Positions 56,272 through 64,000 of a stretch of 64,000 nt of DNA are shown here, piece by piece (within the stretch, counting starts at the first letter, position 1; every line of letters starts with the position of its first letter). The translations under genes and the position numbers were made by a program. Source of the DNA: Streptomyces sp. Edi2. GTDB taxonomy: Bacteria > Actinomycetota > Actinomycetes > Streptomycetales > Streptomycetaceae. The notes under the pieces are model-generated. The model had not been told where the DNA came from. It did no database searches and saw only the letters and a list, made by a program, of their open reading frames with translations. The stretch lies in contig NZ_JBEJGX010000003.1 in NCBI RefSeq assembly GCF_040253635.1, positions 806,001 to 870,000 of the forward strand, read 5' to 3'.

Positions 56272-57579
56272 TCAGGCCGCGGCTTTCCCGGACGTACCGC
56301 GCCACCGGGTCAGGACGAGATGGGCGATGACCCCGAAGAGCAGTCCCCAGAAGGCGGAGCCGATGCCGAAGAGGGTGACGCCGGAGGCGGTGGCGAGGAA
56401 GGTGATCAGGGCCGCCTCGCGGTCCTTCTCCTCCTTCACCGCGCCGGTCAGGCCGCCGGCCAGGGCGCCGAGCAACGCGACTCCGGCGACCGCCGCCACG
56501 AGTTCCTTCGGCAGCCCCGCGAAGAGCGCCACCAGCGTCGAGCCGAACGCCCCGATGAGGAGGTAGAACGCTCCGCAGGAGACGCCGGCCACGTAGCGGC
56601 GCCGCGGGTCGCGGTGGGACTCGGGGCCGGTGCAGATCGCGGCCGTGATCGCCGCGAGGTTGATGGCATGCGAGCCGAACGGGGCCAGCAGCGTGGAGAC
56701 CAGGCCCGTCGAGCCGATCAGGAGGCGGTCCTTGGGCCGGTAGCCGGACGCGGCGAGCACCGCCATGCCCGGTGCGTTCTGCGAGGCGAGCGTCGCCAGG
56801 ATCATGGGCACCGCAATGCCGATGAGCGAGGCGAGCGAGAAGTCCGGGGTCGTCAGGACCGGCTTGGCCAGCTCGATCCGGTCCAGATGGATGTCCAGCC
56901 GGGAGCTGAACGCGCTGGCGAGGACGCCCGCCGCCAGGGCGACGAGGACGGCGTACCGGGGCAGCCACCGCTTCGCCAGGAGATAGGCGAGCAGGACGGA
57001 ACCGGCTATGAGGGGTGCGGTTTTGAGGGAGGTGAAGACGCCGGTGCCGAACGAGAAGAGGATGCCGGCGAGCATGGCGGAGACCACGGCGGTGGGCACC
57101 TGTCGCATCAGCCACCCGAACACCCCGGTCAGACCGACCAGGGTGATCACCAGTCCGGTGATGAGGAACGCCCCGATGGCCTCCGCGTAGGAGTACGCCC
57201 CCAGGCTGGTGACCAGCAGGGCGGCGCCCGGTGTCGACCATGCGGTGATCACCGGCATCTTGGTGCGCAGACTGAGCGCGATGCAGGTCAGGCCGCTGCC
57301 GATGGAGATGGCCCATACCCAGGAGCTGGTCTGGGCGGTGTCGAGATGCCCGGCGGACGCCGCCGCGAGCACGATGACGAGCGGGCCCGAGTAGGACACG
57401 ACGACGGCGACGAAACCTGCCAGTACGGCGGACAGTGAGGCGTCACGCCAGAGGCCGGGGCGGCTGCCCGGGTCGGCGGGCAGGGGTGCGCCGGTACCTT
57501 CCGTGGCCGTGGCGCCGGTCTGCGAGGAGGAGTCCGGCGGGGCGGCCTCGGGGTGGGGGGTGGGGGTCCTGGAGCTCAA
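56272..57579 (-). CDS. benE: BenE-family (benzoate/H+ symporter) transporter
   Basis: 435-residue membrane protein, about 12 helices, BenE family: PVITAWSTPGAALLV, MLAGILFSFGTGVFTSL and APFGSHAINLAAITAAICTGPESHRDPRRRY are characteristic. The start appears to be TTG at 57579, whose first bases overlap a stop codon (TTGA) of a small upstream reading frame. The N-terminal 45 residues are Pro/Ala/Thr-rich and cytosolic. No benzoate-degradation genes are next to it, so the substrate may differ. Confidence 0.88.
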   Translation of the reverse strand: MSSRTPTPHPEAAPPDSSSQTGATATEGTGAPLPADPGSRPGLWRDASLSAVLAGFVAVVVSYSGPLVIVLAAASAGHLDTAQTSSWVWAISIGSGLTCIALSLRTKMPVITAWSTPGAALLVTSLGAYSYAEAIGAFLITGLVITLVGLTGVFGWLMRQVPTAVVSAMLAGILFSFGTGVFTSLKTAPLIAGSVLLAYLLAKRWLPRYAVLVALAAGVLASAFSSRLDIHLDRIELAKPVLTTPDFSLASLIGIAVPMILATLASQNAPGMAVLAASGYRPKDRLLIGSTGLVSTLLAPFGSHAINLAAITAAICTGPESHRDPRRRYVAGVSCGAFYLLIGAFGSTLVALFAGLPKELVAAVAGVALLGALAGGLTGAVKEEKDREAALITFLATASGVTLFGIGSAFWGLLFGVIAHLVLTRWRGTSGKAAA

Positions 57580-57836
57580 CGGTTGTCCTTAGCGGCCGTT
57601 TCGAGGGCCTGTTCGAGGTCGGCGACGCCGGCCGGAATGCGGGTGTTGGAATGATCCGGGAGTCCGGCTTTTACGGGACGTGGGGGAGGTAGCCGTCCGG
57701 ACTGATGAAGTATTTGGATTCCCTGATTCCCTTTTCCCGGCGGGCGCTGCGCACCATTCCGAGAACGTCTCCCCGTTTGCCGCCGGAGACGCCTGACGGG
57801 CCGTTCCCCCGGTAACCGTCCCGAAGTTGAGCACAA
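57576..57836 (-). CDS. Possible small ORF coupled to benE
   Basis: Up to 86 codons ending IPAGVADLEQALETAAKDNR, whose TGA overlaps the benE TTG start by 4 bp. The C-terminal 40 residues look protein-like and the N-terminal part less so. May be a real small protein, a frameshifted remnant (another frame nearby reads KYFISPDGYLPHVP), or a leader. Confidence 0.3.
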   Translation of the reverse strand: MCSTSGRLPGERPVRRLRRQTGRRSRNGAQRPPGKGNQGIQILHQSGRLPPPRPVKAGLPDHSNTRIPAGVADLEQALETAAKDNR

Positions 57837-58318
57837 GACAGACTTCCCCCCTTCTCAGGCAGTTCCTGAGACACCTTCCGCCAGGACCTTCCGGGCCGGC
57901 GTTCGGCCACCCATGCGTCGTATGGACCAGAACCCACACCTTGAAAATGGGCAGCACAAAGCACAAGTGCACTCGCAGAGGCGAGTTACCCATGGGATTG
58001 TTGGCCGGCGCATGCGTCAGGTGCGCTCTGCGCAGAAGGGACCGCTCCCCCGCCCCCCTGGTCGCAAATCCCCCATTCGCGATGTGACAGCGCAATCCTG
58101 CCACTTGGCAAGGCTTGTGACAACGATTCACCGGAATCCGAAACCGTTGAACGGTGAAATGCGGCGGGGCGGCCGGGCGGAATGCATTCTTCCCATTGAC
58201 CGGGCACTCCCGCCGGGTCGCATACCCGTCGACACCTCACCCCTCCTCACTCCCCGGAGACCGGCGGAAAACGACATGTGACGCGGTATGTGAGACGGGA
58301 CGTGACACGGCATGCAGA
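57837..58318. other. Intergenic region without recognised gene
   Basis: About 480 bp of mixed composition. Reading frames on both strands (for example 57589-58131 minus) have Arg/Pro/Gly-rich translations and no family likeness. No repeat, RNA gene or hairpin beyond the terminator at its right edge was recognised. Confidence 0.5.
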
Positions 58319-58344
58319 GGGCCCGGGATCACGATCCCGGGCCC
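58319..58344. terminator. Hairpin terminator
   Basis: Perfect 12-bp stem GGGCCCGGGATC/GATCCCGGGCCC with a 2-nt centre, 24 bp after the stop of the leftward His/Gly-rich gene. Confidence 0.8.
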
Positions 58345-58367
58345 ACAGCATGACCGGCCGGCAGTTC

Positions 58368-58802
58368 CTACAGGAGGCCGAGCAGGCCGAGGCCGAGCAG
58401 GCCGTCCCTGCCCAGACCGTCCCTGCCCATGCCGTCCTTGCCCATGCCGAGTCCGTCACGCCCGTTGCCGTCACGCCCCACGCCGTCGCGGTCATAGCCG
58501 CTGTCACGGCCGAAGCCGTCGTCACGGGCGCCGACCTGGCCGTTGCCGTCGTAGCCGTCGTGGCCACCGTGACCGAAGCGGCCGTGACCGCGACCGTGGC
58601 CGTGGTGGCGGTGGTGGTGGTGGCGGTAGTGGTGCCGGTCACCGTAGTGGTGGTCCCTATCGCAGTGGCGCGAGAAGCACTTGGCGCTCTGGGAGCTGCT
58701 GGGGACCGGGGTTGCGGCGGTGGCAGCGCCTGCCGTCGGCACCACCAGGGCAGCCGCGGCCAGACCGGCCACGGCAAGGCCGCGAGGGATCGAAGGGAGC
58801 AT
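58368..58802 (-). CDS. Secreted His/Gly/Asp-rich protein
   Basis: 144 residues. Signal peptide MLPSIPRGLAVAGLAAAALVV with a likely cleavage after ATA or GAA near residue 28-30. The mature part has a CFSRHC pair, then about 25 residues dominated by His, Arg and Tyr (HRHHGHG-type), then Gly/Asp/Arg repeats (GRDG, GRDGLG) and a hydrophobic end GLLGLGLLGLL. The histidine region could bind Ni, Zn or Cu; the GRDG repeats and hydrophobic tail suggest a surface protein. No family recognised. ATG at 58802, after GGAAAC; an AT-rich promoter region lies at 58815-58860. Confidence 0.65.
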   Translation of the reverse strand: MLPSIPRGLAVAGLAAAALVVPTAGAATAATPVPSSSQSAKCFSRHCDRDHHYGDRHHYRHHHHRHHGHGRGHGRFGHGGHDGYDGNGQVGARDDGFGRDSGYDRDGVGRDGNGRDGLGMGKDGMGRDGLGRDGLLGLGLLGLL

Positions 58803-58948
58803 GTTTCCACCTTCACTCGACTCTGCAGAAAAAGAATATTCTCTGCAAAAGTGACAATAAGGGTAGTTCTGCCCACCGGCCCACGACCCGCCGCAGAGTC
58901 ACTGGAACGCAGCACGCACTCCAACAGCCCACACCGCGCCCCTCCTGT

Positions 58949-59581
58949 TCACTCCGGAATCCGGCTTCCGTCCCCGGTCACCGCCCCATCGGCCTGCGGC
59001 AGGCTCTCCAGCAGACTCCCCAGGGCACCCACCACGAGCCTGCACACCGTGTCGGGGTCGGCACTCGCCAGCGGCTCCTTGCCGACCACCACACGCATCA
59101 GGCCAATTCCCAGCAGCCAGGACAGGGCCAAATCGCCCCGCAAGGTCCCGGTATCGGACTCGGAGAGCGTGGCGAGCACCGCCGCGTACTCCTCCCCCAG
59201 CCCCCGCAGCGCCTCCGCGATCTCGTCGCTGCCGCCGATGGAGCGCAGACACACCTCCAGCGCGCGGTCGGCACCCTCCTCCCGGCCGCCTGCCAGCATG
59301 CCGCGCAGCGCGACCTCGAACAGCCGCTCGGCGGGAGTGGTGCGCAGCTGCTCATGGCCGCCACGTGCCATGACTTCCCCGAACAGGGCCCGCTTCGAGC
59401 CGAAGTAGCGGAACAACAGGGCCTGATTGGCCCCGGCGCGGGACGCGATATCGCGCACCGTCGCCCGTTCGTAGCCGCGCTCGGCGAACAGCTCCGACGC
59501 GGCATCGAGCAACCGCAGCCGGGTGCCCTCCGCACTGCGGCGGCGTGCGCTCTCCGCACCGTGCTGCGGGGACTCCGCCAT
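58949..59581 (-). CDS. TetR-family regulator of the P450 operon
   Basis: 210 residues. HTH at about 20-65 (LLDAASELFAERGYERATVRDIASRAGANQALLFRYFGSKRALF) and a helical TetR_C domain. ATG at 59581 (MAESPQH), with a GGAG sequence 8-9 nt upstream; the frame to 59629 is unlikely to be used because it reaches into the promoter. Divergent from the P450 gene, with one perfect palindrome in the 113-bp gap, so it probably represses both. Confidence 0.88.
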   Translation of the reverse strand: MAESPQHGAESARRRSAEGTRLRLLDAASELFAERGYERATVRDIASRAGANQALLFRYFGSKRALFGEVMARGGHEQLRTTPAERLFEVALRGMLAGGREEGADRALEVCLRSIGGSDEIAEALRGLGEEYAAVLATLSESDTGTLRGDLALSWLLGIGLMRVVVGKEPLASADPDTVCRLVVGALGSLLESLPQADGAVTGDGSRIPE

Positions 59582-59662
59582 CGCCACGCTCCTCTCCGTT
59601 GGCCCGTCAGGATGACGGCCACAATCCATCGTTGACCGGCCCGAGGGGGGCGTCCTACCTTA

Positions 59663-59680
59663 TGTAAGCAGGTGCTTACA
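59663..59680. promoter_or_regulatory. TetR operator of the P450 operon
   Basis: Perfect palindrome TGTAAGCA-gg-TGCTTACA, 15 bp upstream of the P450 start. The arms contain the TAAGCA/TGCTTA core seen in many TetR operators. Confidence 0.8.
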
Positions 59681-59694
59681 CAAGGGAGGTCACC

Positions 59695-60885
59695 TTGACC
59701 ACAGCCGACACAGCACCCCTCTCCTACCCCTTCAATGTCCCCGAGAGCCTTGAGCTTTCCGAGGAGTACGAGCACGCCCGCAACCGTCCGGGGCTGCTGA
59801 AAGTCCGGATGACGTACGGCGAGCCGGCCTGGCTCGTGACCCGGTACGCCGAGGCGCGGTTCGTCCTCGGCGATCAGCGCTTCAGCCGCGCCGAGGGCGT
59901 CCGGCACGACGAGCCCCGGCAGTCCGAAGGGCGCCGCGACAGCGGCATCCTGGGCATGGACCCGCCCGACCACACCCGGCTGCGCACGCTGGTGGCCAAG
60001 GCCTTCACCGTCCGGCAGGTCGAAAAGCTCAGGCCGCAGGTCAAGCAACTGGCGCACGAACTGCTCGACGAACTCGCGGCGGCCGGGCCGCCCGCCGACC
60101 TGGTGGACCGCTATGCGCTGCCCATCCCCGTCGCGGTGATCTGCCGTCTGCTCGGTGTCCCGGCCGAGGACCGGCCGCGGTTCCGGGTCTGGAGTGACGC
60201 CGCGCTGTCGACAAGTTCCCTCACCGCGGCGGAGTTCGACGCCAATCAGGAAGAACTCCGCGCCTATATGGGGCAGTTGATCGAGGAGCACCGGCGCGCG
60301 CCGCAGGACGATCTGATGACGGCGCTCATTGATGCCCGGGACGTCAACGACCGGCTGTCCGAACTCGAACTCGTCGACCTGTGCGTGGGCATCCTGGTCG
60401 CCGGGCACGAGACCACGGCCACCCAGATTCCCAACTTCGTGCTGGCGCTGCTGGACCACCCGGGCCAGCTCACCCTGCTGCGCGAAAAGCCGGAGCTGAT
60501 CGGCGGGGCCGTGGAGGAGCTGCTGCGCTTCGTACCGCTCGGCAGCGGCGCGAGCCAGCCCCGTTACGCGACGGAGGACGTCGAGGTCGGCGGGACGCTG
60601 GTGCGGGCCGGCACGCCGGTCCTGGTGGCGGTGGGCGCGGCCAACCGGGATGCCCTGCGTTTCGACGCACCGGGGACGCTGGACATCTCGCGGGCCGGGA
60701 CCCAGCACCTCGGGTTCGGTCACGGGGTCCATCACTGTCTGGGCGCGCCGCTGGCCCGCCTGGAGCTCCAGGAGGCGCTGATCGCCCTGATCACGCGGTT
60801 CCCGGATCTGCGGCTGGCGGGCGATGTGGTGTGGAAGAGCGAGATGCTGGTGCGCGGCCCACGGGTCATGCCGGTGGGGTGGTGA
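59695..60885 (+). CDS. Cytochrome P450 (bacterial class I)
   Basis: 396 residues, soluble monooxygenase. I-helix AGHETT (236-241), EELLR of the ExxR motif (about 275), heme loop FGHGVHHCLG with Cys348. The segment MDPPDHTRLRTLVAKAFT is the usual actinobacterial C-helix region. TTG start at 59695, after GGGAGG. It forms an operon with a [3Fe-4S]-type ferredoxin 4 bp downstream. Looks like a CYP105/CYP107-class enzyme; substrate unknown. No biosynthetic genes are adjacent, so xenobiotic or lipid oxidation is as likely as natural-product tailoring. Confidence 0.93.
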   Translation: MTTADTAPLSYPFNVPESLELSEEYEHARNRPGLLKVRMTYGEPAWLVTRYAEARFVLGDQRFSRAEGVRHDEPRQSEGRRDSGILGMDPPDHTRLRTLVAKAFTVRQVEKLRPQVKQLAHELLDELAAAGPPADLVDRYALPIPVAVICRLLGVPAEDRPRFRVWSDAALSTSSLTAAEFDANQEELRAYMGQLIEEHRRAPQDDLMTALIDARDVNDRLSELELVDLCVGILVAGHETTATQIPNFVLALLDHPGQLTLLREKPELIGGAVEELLRFVPLGSGASQPRYATEDVEVGGTLVRAGTPVLVAVGAANRDALRFDAPGTLDISRAGTQHLGFGHGVHHCLGAPLARLELQEALIALITRFPDLRLAGDVVWKSEMLVRGPRVMPVGW

Positions 60886-60889
60886 ACGG

Positions 60890-61105
60890 ATGACCTGGAA
60901 GCTGGAGATCGACCCCGGGCAGTGCATGGCCTCCGGATCCTGCGCCGCCATCGCGCCGGACCTCTTCGTCCTGGACGGCACGCATTCCCGTCCGATCAAG
61001 GAGCAGATCGACGAGGACGAACGTGCGCTGGACGCCGCCGATGTCTGTCCGGCCGTCGCGATCACCGTACGGGACGGGGACAGGGTCGTCGGGCCCCGGC
61101 CGTAG
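60890..61105 (+). CDS. [3Fe-4S]-type ferredoxin
   Basis: 71 residues with cysteines at 12, 18 and 53 (GQCMASGSCAAIAPDLF, ADVCPAVAI); the fourth position is Ala, the pattern of actinobacterial [3Fe-4S] ferredoxins that serve P450s. ATG at 60890, just after the P450 stop, so co-translated. Confidence 0.9.
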   Translation: MTWKLEIDPGQCMASGSCAAIAPDLFVLDGTHSRPIKEQIDEDERALDAADVCPAVAITVRDGDRVVGPRP

Positions 61106-61221
61106 GGAGAGGGAGGTCCCGTCAACCTCCTGAAGCCGGCGACCGGGCTCCTCCGGGATGCGGGTGCGCTGCATCCCGGAGCGGCCCGCGCCGGCGGCGT
61201 GCTGCCGGCATGGCGGGCCCT

Positions 61222-61275
61222 GCCGGTGTGGTGCCGGCATGGCGCCCGGCCGGTGTGGTGCCGGCATGGCGCCCG
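61222..61275 (+). repeat. 27-bp tandem duplication
   Basis: Two exact copies of a 27-bp unit beginning GCCGGTGTGGTGCCGG, with a partial copy just before. It sits in the 261-bp gap between the ferredoxin and methyltransferase genes, which otherwise holds nothing recognisable. Confidence 0.85.
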
Positions 61276-61366
61276 GCCGCAGGGAAGGACCTCCACCCGT
61301 GGGTGGGCCGCCGCTTCAACCCGTGGGCGGTGGTGATCCACTCAGCGCGCGGAGCAGCCTGGGGGC

Positions 61367-61984
61367 ATGGGCTCATTGCATTCCTTCCTCGTCGCTCTCA
61401 CCGGCTGCTGCGTCATGGTCTTCCTCGTGGCCTGGATCGCGGGCGCCGTCTACTTCGGGCTGCGGAGCAAGGCCGGTCCGCGCGGCTGGCTGCGCGGCCT
61501 GCGCGCCACCCTGCCCCGGCGGGTCCTGCTGGCCGCGGGCGCCGGCGCGTTCTGCGTGCTGATCGGGCGCGCTCCGCACTCCCTCTGGCGCCACGTCCAG
61601 TACTGGCAGCCGGAACTCGCCCTCCTGGGCGCCCTGCTCGTGCTCGCCTCCACCGCGCTGCTGCTGTGGGCCCGCTGGGTCCTGGGCACCATGTGGGCCG
61701 GCATCCCGATGCTCCAGGAACACCACGAGCTGCGCACCCACGGCCCCTACCGGCTGGTCCGCCACCCCATCTACACCGGCCTCCTCGGCCTGATCACCGG
61801 CGGCATGCTGGCCTGCGGCTTCGGCATCTGGATCGTCTACCTGGCAGCCGCCGTCCCCTGGCTGCTGCGCCGGGTCCGGATCGAGGACGGCATGATGGCC
61901 GGTCAGTTCGGCACCTCCTACGAGGCTTACCGCGCCCGCGTCCCGGCGCTGATCCCGTGGAGCCGCCCCGTACGATCAGCTTGA
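61367..61984 (+). CDS. ICMT/PEMT-like membrane methyltransferase
   Basis: 205 residues with about five membrane helices and the C-terminal motif RTHGPYRLVRHPIYTGLLG, which binds S-adenosylmethionine in the isoprenylcysteine carboxyl methyltransferase and phospholipid methyltransferase families. ATG at 61367. In bacteria, members methylate small lipophilic or thiol substrates; the substrate is unknown. The 3' end overlaps the tail of a frameshifted gene on the other strand. Confidence 0.82.
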   Translation: MGSLHSFLVALTGCCVMVFLVAWIAGAVYFGLRSKAGPRGWLRGLRATLPRRVLLAAGAGAFCVLIGRAPHSLWRHVQYWQPELALLGALLVLASTALLLWARWVLGTMWAGIPMLQEHHELRTHGPYRLVRHPIYTGLLGLITGGMLACGFGIWIVYLAAAVPWLLRRVRIEDGMMAGQFGTSYEAYRARVPALIPWSRPVRSA

Positions 61985-62366
61985 ACAGACACCACGGTGG
62001 AAGGGCTCACCATCCGACTTACCTGAGAATTCAGGTACTCATCCACGAGCCGGAAGAAGGCATCCAGCGGAGGTTCGCCCGGCAGATTTTCCACCATCGC
62101 GGCGTTCCACCCTGCCGCCATCGACCACCCGCGGGTCCTGCTGAGCCAAGAGGCAAACCCTCCATTCCCAGGGTGAAACGCGAACGCCTCATCGACATCA
62201 TGGACCTGAAGGGCGAGGTGATACCGGACAGCAGTACCGCCAGTTCCTCCAACGAGCCGTTACGCACCCATGAATTCGGCCGCTGCCGAACAGCCTCCAG
62301 CAGGTCATAGACGTCCTGCCACTCTTCGACGGGCCCCACCTTCGGCCTTCCACCTGACGCCCCCAC
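61927..62366 (-). pseudogene. Frameshifted hypothetical gene
   Basis: Starts ATG 62366 (MGASGGRPKVGPVEEWQDVYDLL...) and reads well to LAVLLSG at about 62224. A 1-bp loss there moves the reading to another frame: YHLALQVHDVDEAFAFHPG, then FASWLSRTRGWSMAAGWNA and LDAFFRLVDEYL, ending at 61927. Both parts look like one Streptomyces protein of unknown function. Either a pseudogene or a sequencing error. Confidence 0.65.
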
Positions 62367-62550
62367 CGCATCCTCCTCCAGTCTTCCGGCACCACCGGCA
62401 AGCTAACCCACCACCTTGACGAACCGCATGGGGACTCGTGCCCTGGGCCCCGTCGGCCGGGGCCGGTATGCATTCCTCGGTCGGCAGGTAGGTGCACGGC
62501 GGGGCCCCTCTCGCTCTGCCGCGGGGCAGGGGTGCGACGATGGGCCTGTC

Positions 62551-63363
62551 ATGGATGCGGGGCAGGTTCTCAGGGGGCTACGCGCCGCGGTGTTCGCGGT
62601 GGTGTGTGTGCTGCTCGCCGCGCTGGGGCACATGGTGATGTCAGATGCCGTGGTACCCGCGTGGATGCTGCTCGTCGCCGGGGTGGGGGCCGCGGCCGGT
62701 GCCTGGTGCTGCGCGGGCCGGGAACGCGGGCCGCTGCTCGTGGGGGTGCTGACCGTCGGCACCCAGGCGGCCTTGCACAGTGCCTTCTCATTGGGCCAGG
62801 CGGTCGCCGGTTCCGGTGGTGACGAGAGCTCGCTCGCGCGCCGGTGGGCGGAGACCTGGCTGTGCGGGGCCGAGGGGGCTCAGCTCTCCGGGCATGGCAG
62901 CCCCCGGTTGATCCAGCTGATGCATCAGCAGATGGCGGCCCTGCCCTCGACGCACGGCGCGAGCCACATGCGGGACATGGCCGGCATGGGGCACATGGGA
63001 CACACGGGCTCCATGAGCGGCATGGATGCCATGGGCGGCATGGGCGGCATGAGTGGCATGGCCCACGCGGGTCAGATGCCGGGGATGCACGGCAGTGCCA
63101 CCGGCATGCTGGCGGCCCACCTGCTGGTCGCCCTGCTCAGCGCGGGGTGGCTGTGGGGTGGCGAGCGGGCGGCGTTCCAGCTCGTACGGAGCCTGTCGGC
63201 CCGGTTGTTCGCGCCGTTGGTGCTCGTTCTGCGGATCCTGCTGCCCGATCCGCGGCCCGCCGTCCGCGCCGCACGTCAGGAACCGCGGCGCGCGGTGCGG
63301 CAGTTGCTGCTGGCGTATACGAGGTCGTTGCGGGGTCCACCGCAGGAGCCGGCTGTCGGCTGA
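62551..63363 (+). CDS. Membrane protein with Met/His/Gly-rich loop
   Basis: 270 residues from the ATG at 62551 (MDAGQVLRGLRAAV). Three or four N-terminal helices (LRAAVFAVVCVLLAALGHMVM, AWMLLVAGVGAAAGAWC, LLVGVLTVGTQAALHSAF), then an extracytoplasmic or cytoplasmic loop of about 70 residues rich in Met, His and Gly (MRDMAGMGHMGH, MGGMGGMSGM), then another helix and a basic tail. Methionine/histidine-rich loops of this type bind Cu(I) in several copper-handling proteins. It converges on a zf-HC2 gene. Copper link is inference. Confidence 0.7.
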   Translation: MDAGQVLRGLRAAVFAVVCVLLAALGHMVMSDAVVPAWMLLVAGVGAAAGAWCCAGRERGPLLVGVLTVGTQAALHSAFSLGQAVAGSGGDESSLARRWAETWLCGAEGAQLSGHGSPRLIQLMHQQMAALPSTHGASHMRDMAGMGHMGHTGSMSGMDAMGGMGGMSGMAHAGQMPGMHGSATGMLAAHLLVALLSAGWLWGGERAAFQLVRSLSARLFAPLVLVLRILLPDPRPAVRAARQEPRRAVRQLLLAYTRSLRGPPQEPAVG

Positions 63364-63586
63364 CAGCACGGTCGAACTCCCGAGCCGGCGGACGGCCGGG
63401 TGCCGAGCGCACCCGGCGACGTCCCGGCTCCGACTTCACCGGTCCCCGCCGCGCGCGGCGACCGGATCATGCGAAGGACTCCAGATGATCATTCCTGTCC
63501 GGATGCCGGTGGCACTGCCGCCCGCATCCCTTCCCGGCGCGCCGGCCGACGGAGGTGGGCGCCCGTCGGCCATCGCCTCAGCCGCG

Positions 63587-63961
63587 TCAACCGGCGGGCG
63601 TACCGCCGGAATTCGCCGTGCCGGATCCCGCCGTGCCGGATCCCGCCGTGCCGGATCCCGCCGTGTCGGAATCTGCCATGTCGGTAGCCGCCCCGTCGGT
63701 ATCCGCCATGCCGGGAACCGCCGGTCCTGCGGAGACCGCACGCAGTCGGGTGAGCAGCGCTCCGGTAGCCGCCGGGTCGTCTGCGGGGTGCGCGGTGGCG
63801 TGGTCGAGGCCGGTCGTCAGGGCCCGTACCTGTGCGTCCCACCGTCGGCAGTCCCGGCAGCCGGCCAGGTGGTCGTCGAGCCGGCCGGGGGTGAGCCCGG
63901 GAGGCAGTTCCTCGCCGTCGAGGCGGGCGGAGAGTGCCGTACGGATGCGCGAGCAGAGCAT
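63587..63961 (-). CDS. Small zf-HC2 (anti-sigma-factor-like) protein
   Basis: 124 residues. The N-terminal 60 residues have the putative zinc-finger of anti-sigma factors: LCSRIRTALSARLDGEELP then LDDHLAGCRDCRRW (HxxxCxxC). The C-terminal half carries Gly/Thr/Ala pentapeptide repeats of the type AGSGT. No membrane helix is seen, so it may be a soluble anti-sigma factor; a partner sigma gene would lie to the right of the window. ATG at 63961, with GGGGAGG upstream. Confidence 0.7.
   Translation of the reverse strand: MLCSRIRTALSARLDGEELPPGLTPGRLDDHLAGCRDCRRWDAQVRALTTGLDHATAHPADDPAATGALLTRLRAVSAGPAVPGMADTDGAATDMADSDTAGSGTAGSGTAGSGTANSGGTPAG
63615..63690 (-). repeat. 15-bp tandem repeats in the zf-HC2 gene
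   Basis: Three exact copies of GCCGTGCCGGATCCC (63615, 63630, 63645) and at least two degenerate copies after them, encoding an AGSGT-like pentapeptide. The period is in frame. Confidence 0.85.
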
Positions 63962-64000
63962 GCGTCCATCCTCCCCGAAGCACGGCGGCGCGGCGAGGGG

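Noticed and set aside
59695..61105. Natural-product gene cluster around the P450
   Set aside because: Only a P450, a ferredoxin and a TetR regulator are present; no core biosynthetic enzymes lie within the window.

Overview
The window is high-GC actinobacterial chromosome, almost certainly Streptomyces or a close relative. The reasons are extreme third-position GC (most antisense frames stay open), frequent GTG/TTG starts, a mycothiol-type formaldehyde dehydrogenase gene, many GntR/TetR/LysR regulators beside catabolic genes, and a Streptomyces-style flotillin and P450-ferredoxin pair. No rRNA, tRNA, CRISPR array or replication origin was seen.

Layout. 1-5157: an NMT1-type ABC importer (binding protein cut by the left edge) divergent from a CitA/DcuS-like two-component system, with a 70-codon hexapeptide-repeat ORF between kinase and regulator. 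5158-10077: a degraded accessory patch with gene fragments (beta-helix protein, IS5-type transposase, a possible DUF2268-like tail), a TetR regulator with a cysteine cluster, a coiled-coil protein and an LRV-repeat protein. 10078-13033: LysR/oxidoreductase pair and a GNAT acetyltransferase. 13142-18093: GntR, asparagine permease, asparaginase and aspartase, forming an asparagine to aspartate to fumarate plus ammonia operon. 18176-21893: DUF2848 protein, MHS transporter, nitrilase-family amidase and GntR regulator, tied together by a shared 17-bp operator. 22036-27797: lutCBA, lactate permease and an LldR-like regulator, with matching TGGTC-N-GACCA operators.

28404-43288 is the main accessory feature: two nested Tn3-family transposons. 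The outer one (28409-43283) has perfect 42-bp terminal inverted repeats and a GACTC target duplication. It carries a TnpA, two SDR proteins, an aldo/keto reductase, a TetR regulator and a tyrosine recombinase. The inner one (36395-42797) has 38-bp inverted repeats (3 mismatches) and a GCATC target duplication. It carries its own TnpA, an XRE regulator, an SDR and a related tyrosine recombinase. The inner element split the outer recombinase gene; removing it with one duplication copy restores the frame exactly. Both elements have a palindromic core plus accessory repeat beside the recombinase, like the TnpI/IRS resolution system of Tn4430.

43368-52644: a probable methylated-amine (glycine-betaine-like) demethylation locus with Rieske oxygenase, monomeric sarcosine oxidase, dimethylglycine oxidase and mycothiol-dependent formaldehyde dehydrogenase, divergent from a Rieske ferredoxin and its reductase. 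FolD follows after a long inverted repeat whose two hairpins differ in the stem but share a loop. 52790-64000: Gln/His-rich protein, small OB-fold protein plus flotillin, BenE transporter, His/Gly-rich secreted protein, TetR/P450/ferredoxin, an ICMT-like methyltransferase, a frameshifted gene, a Met/His-rich membrane protein and a small zf-HC2 protein. All functions are read from sequence patterns and family knowledge; no database search was run.
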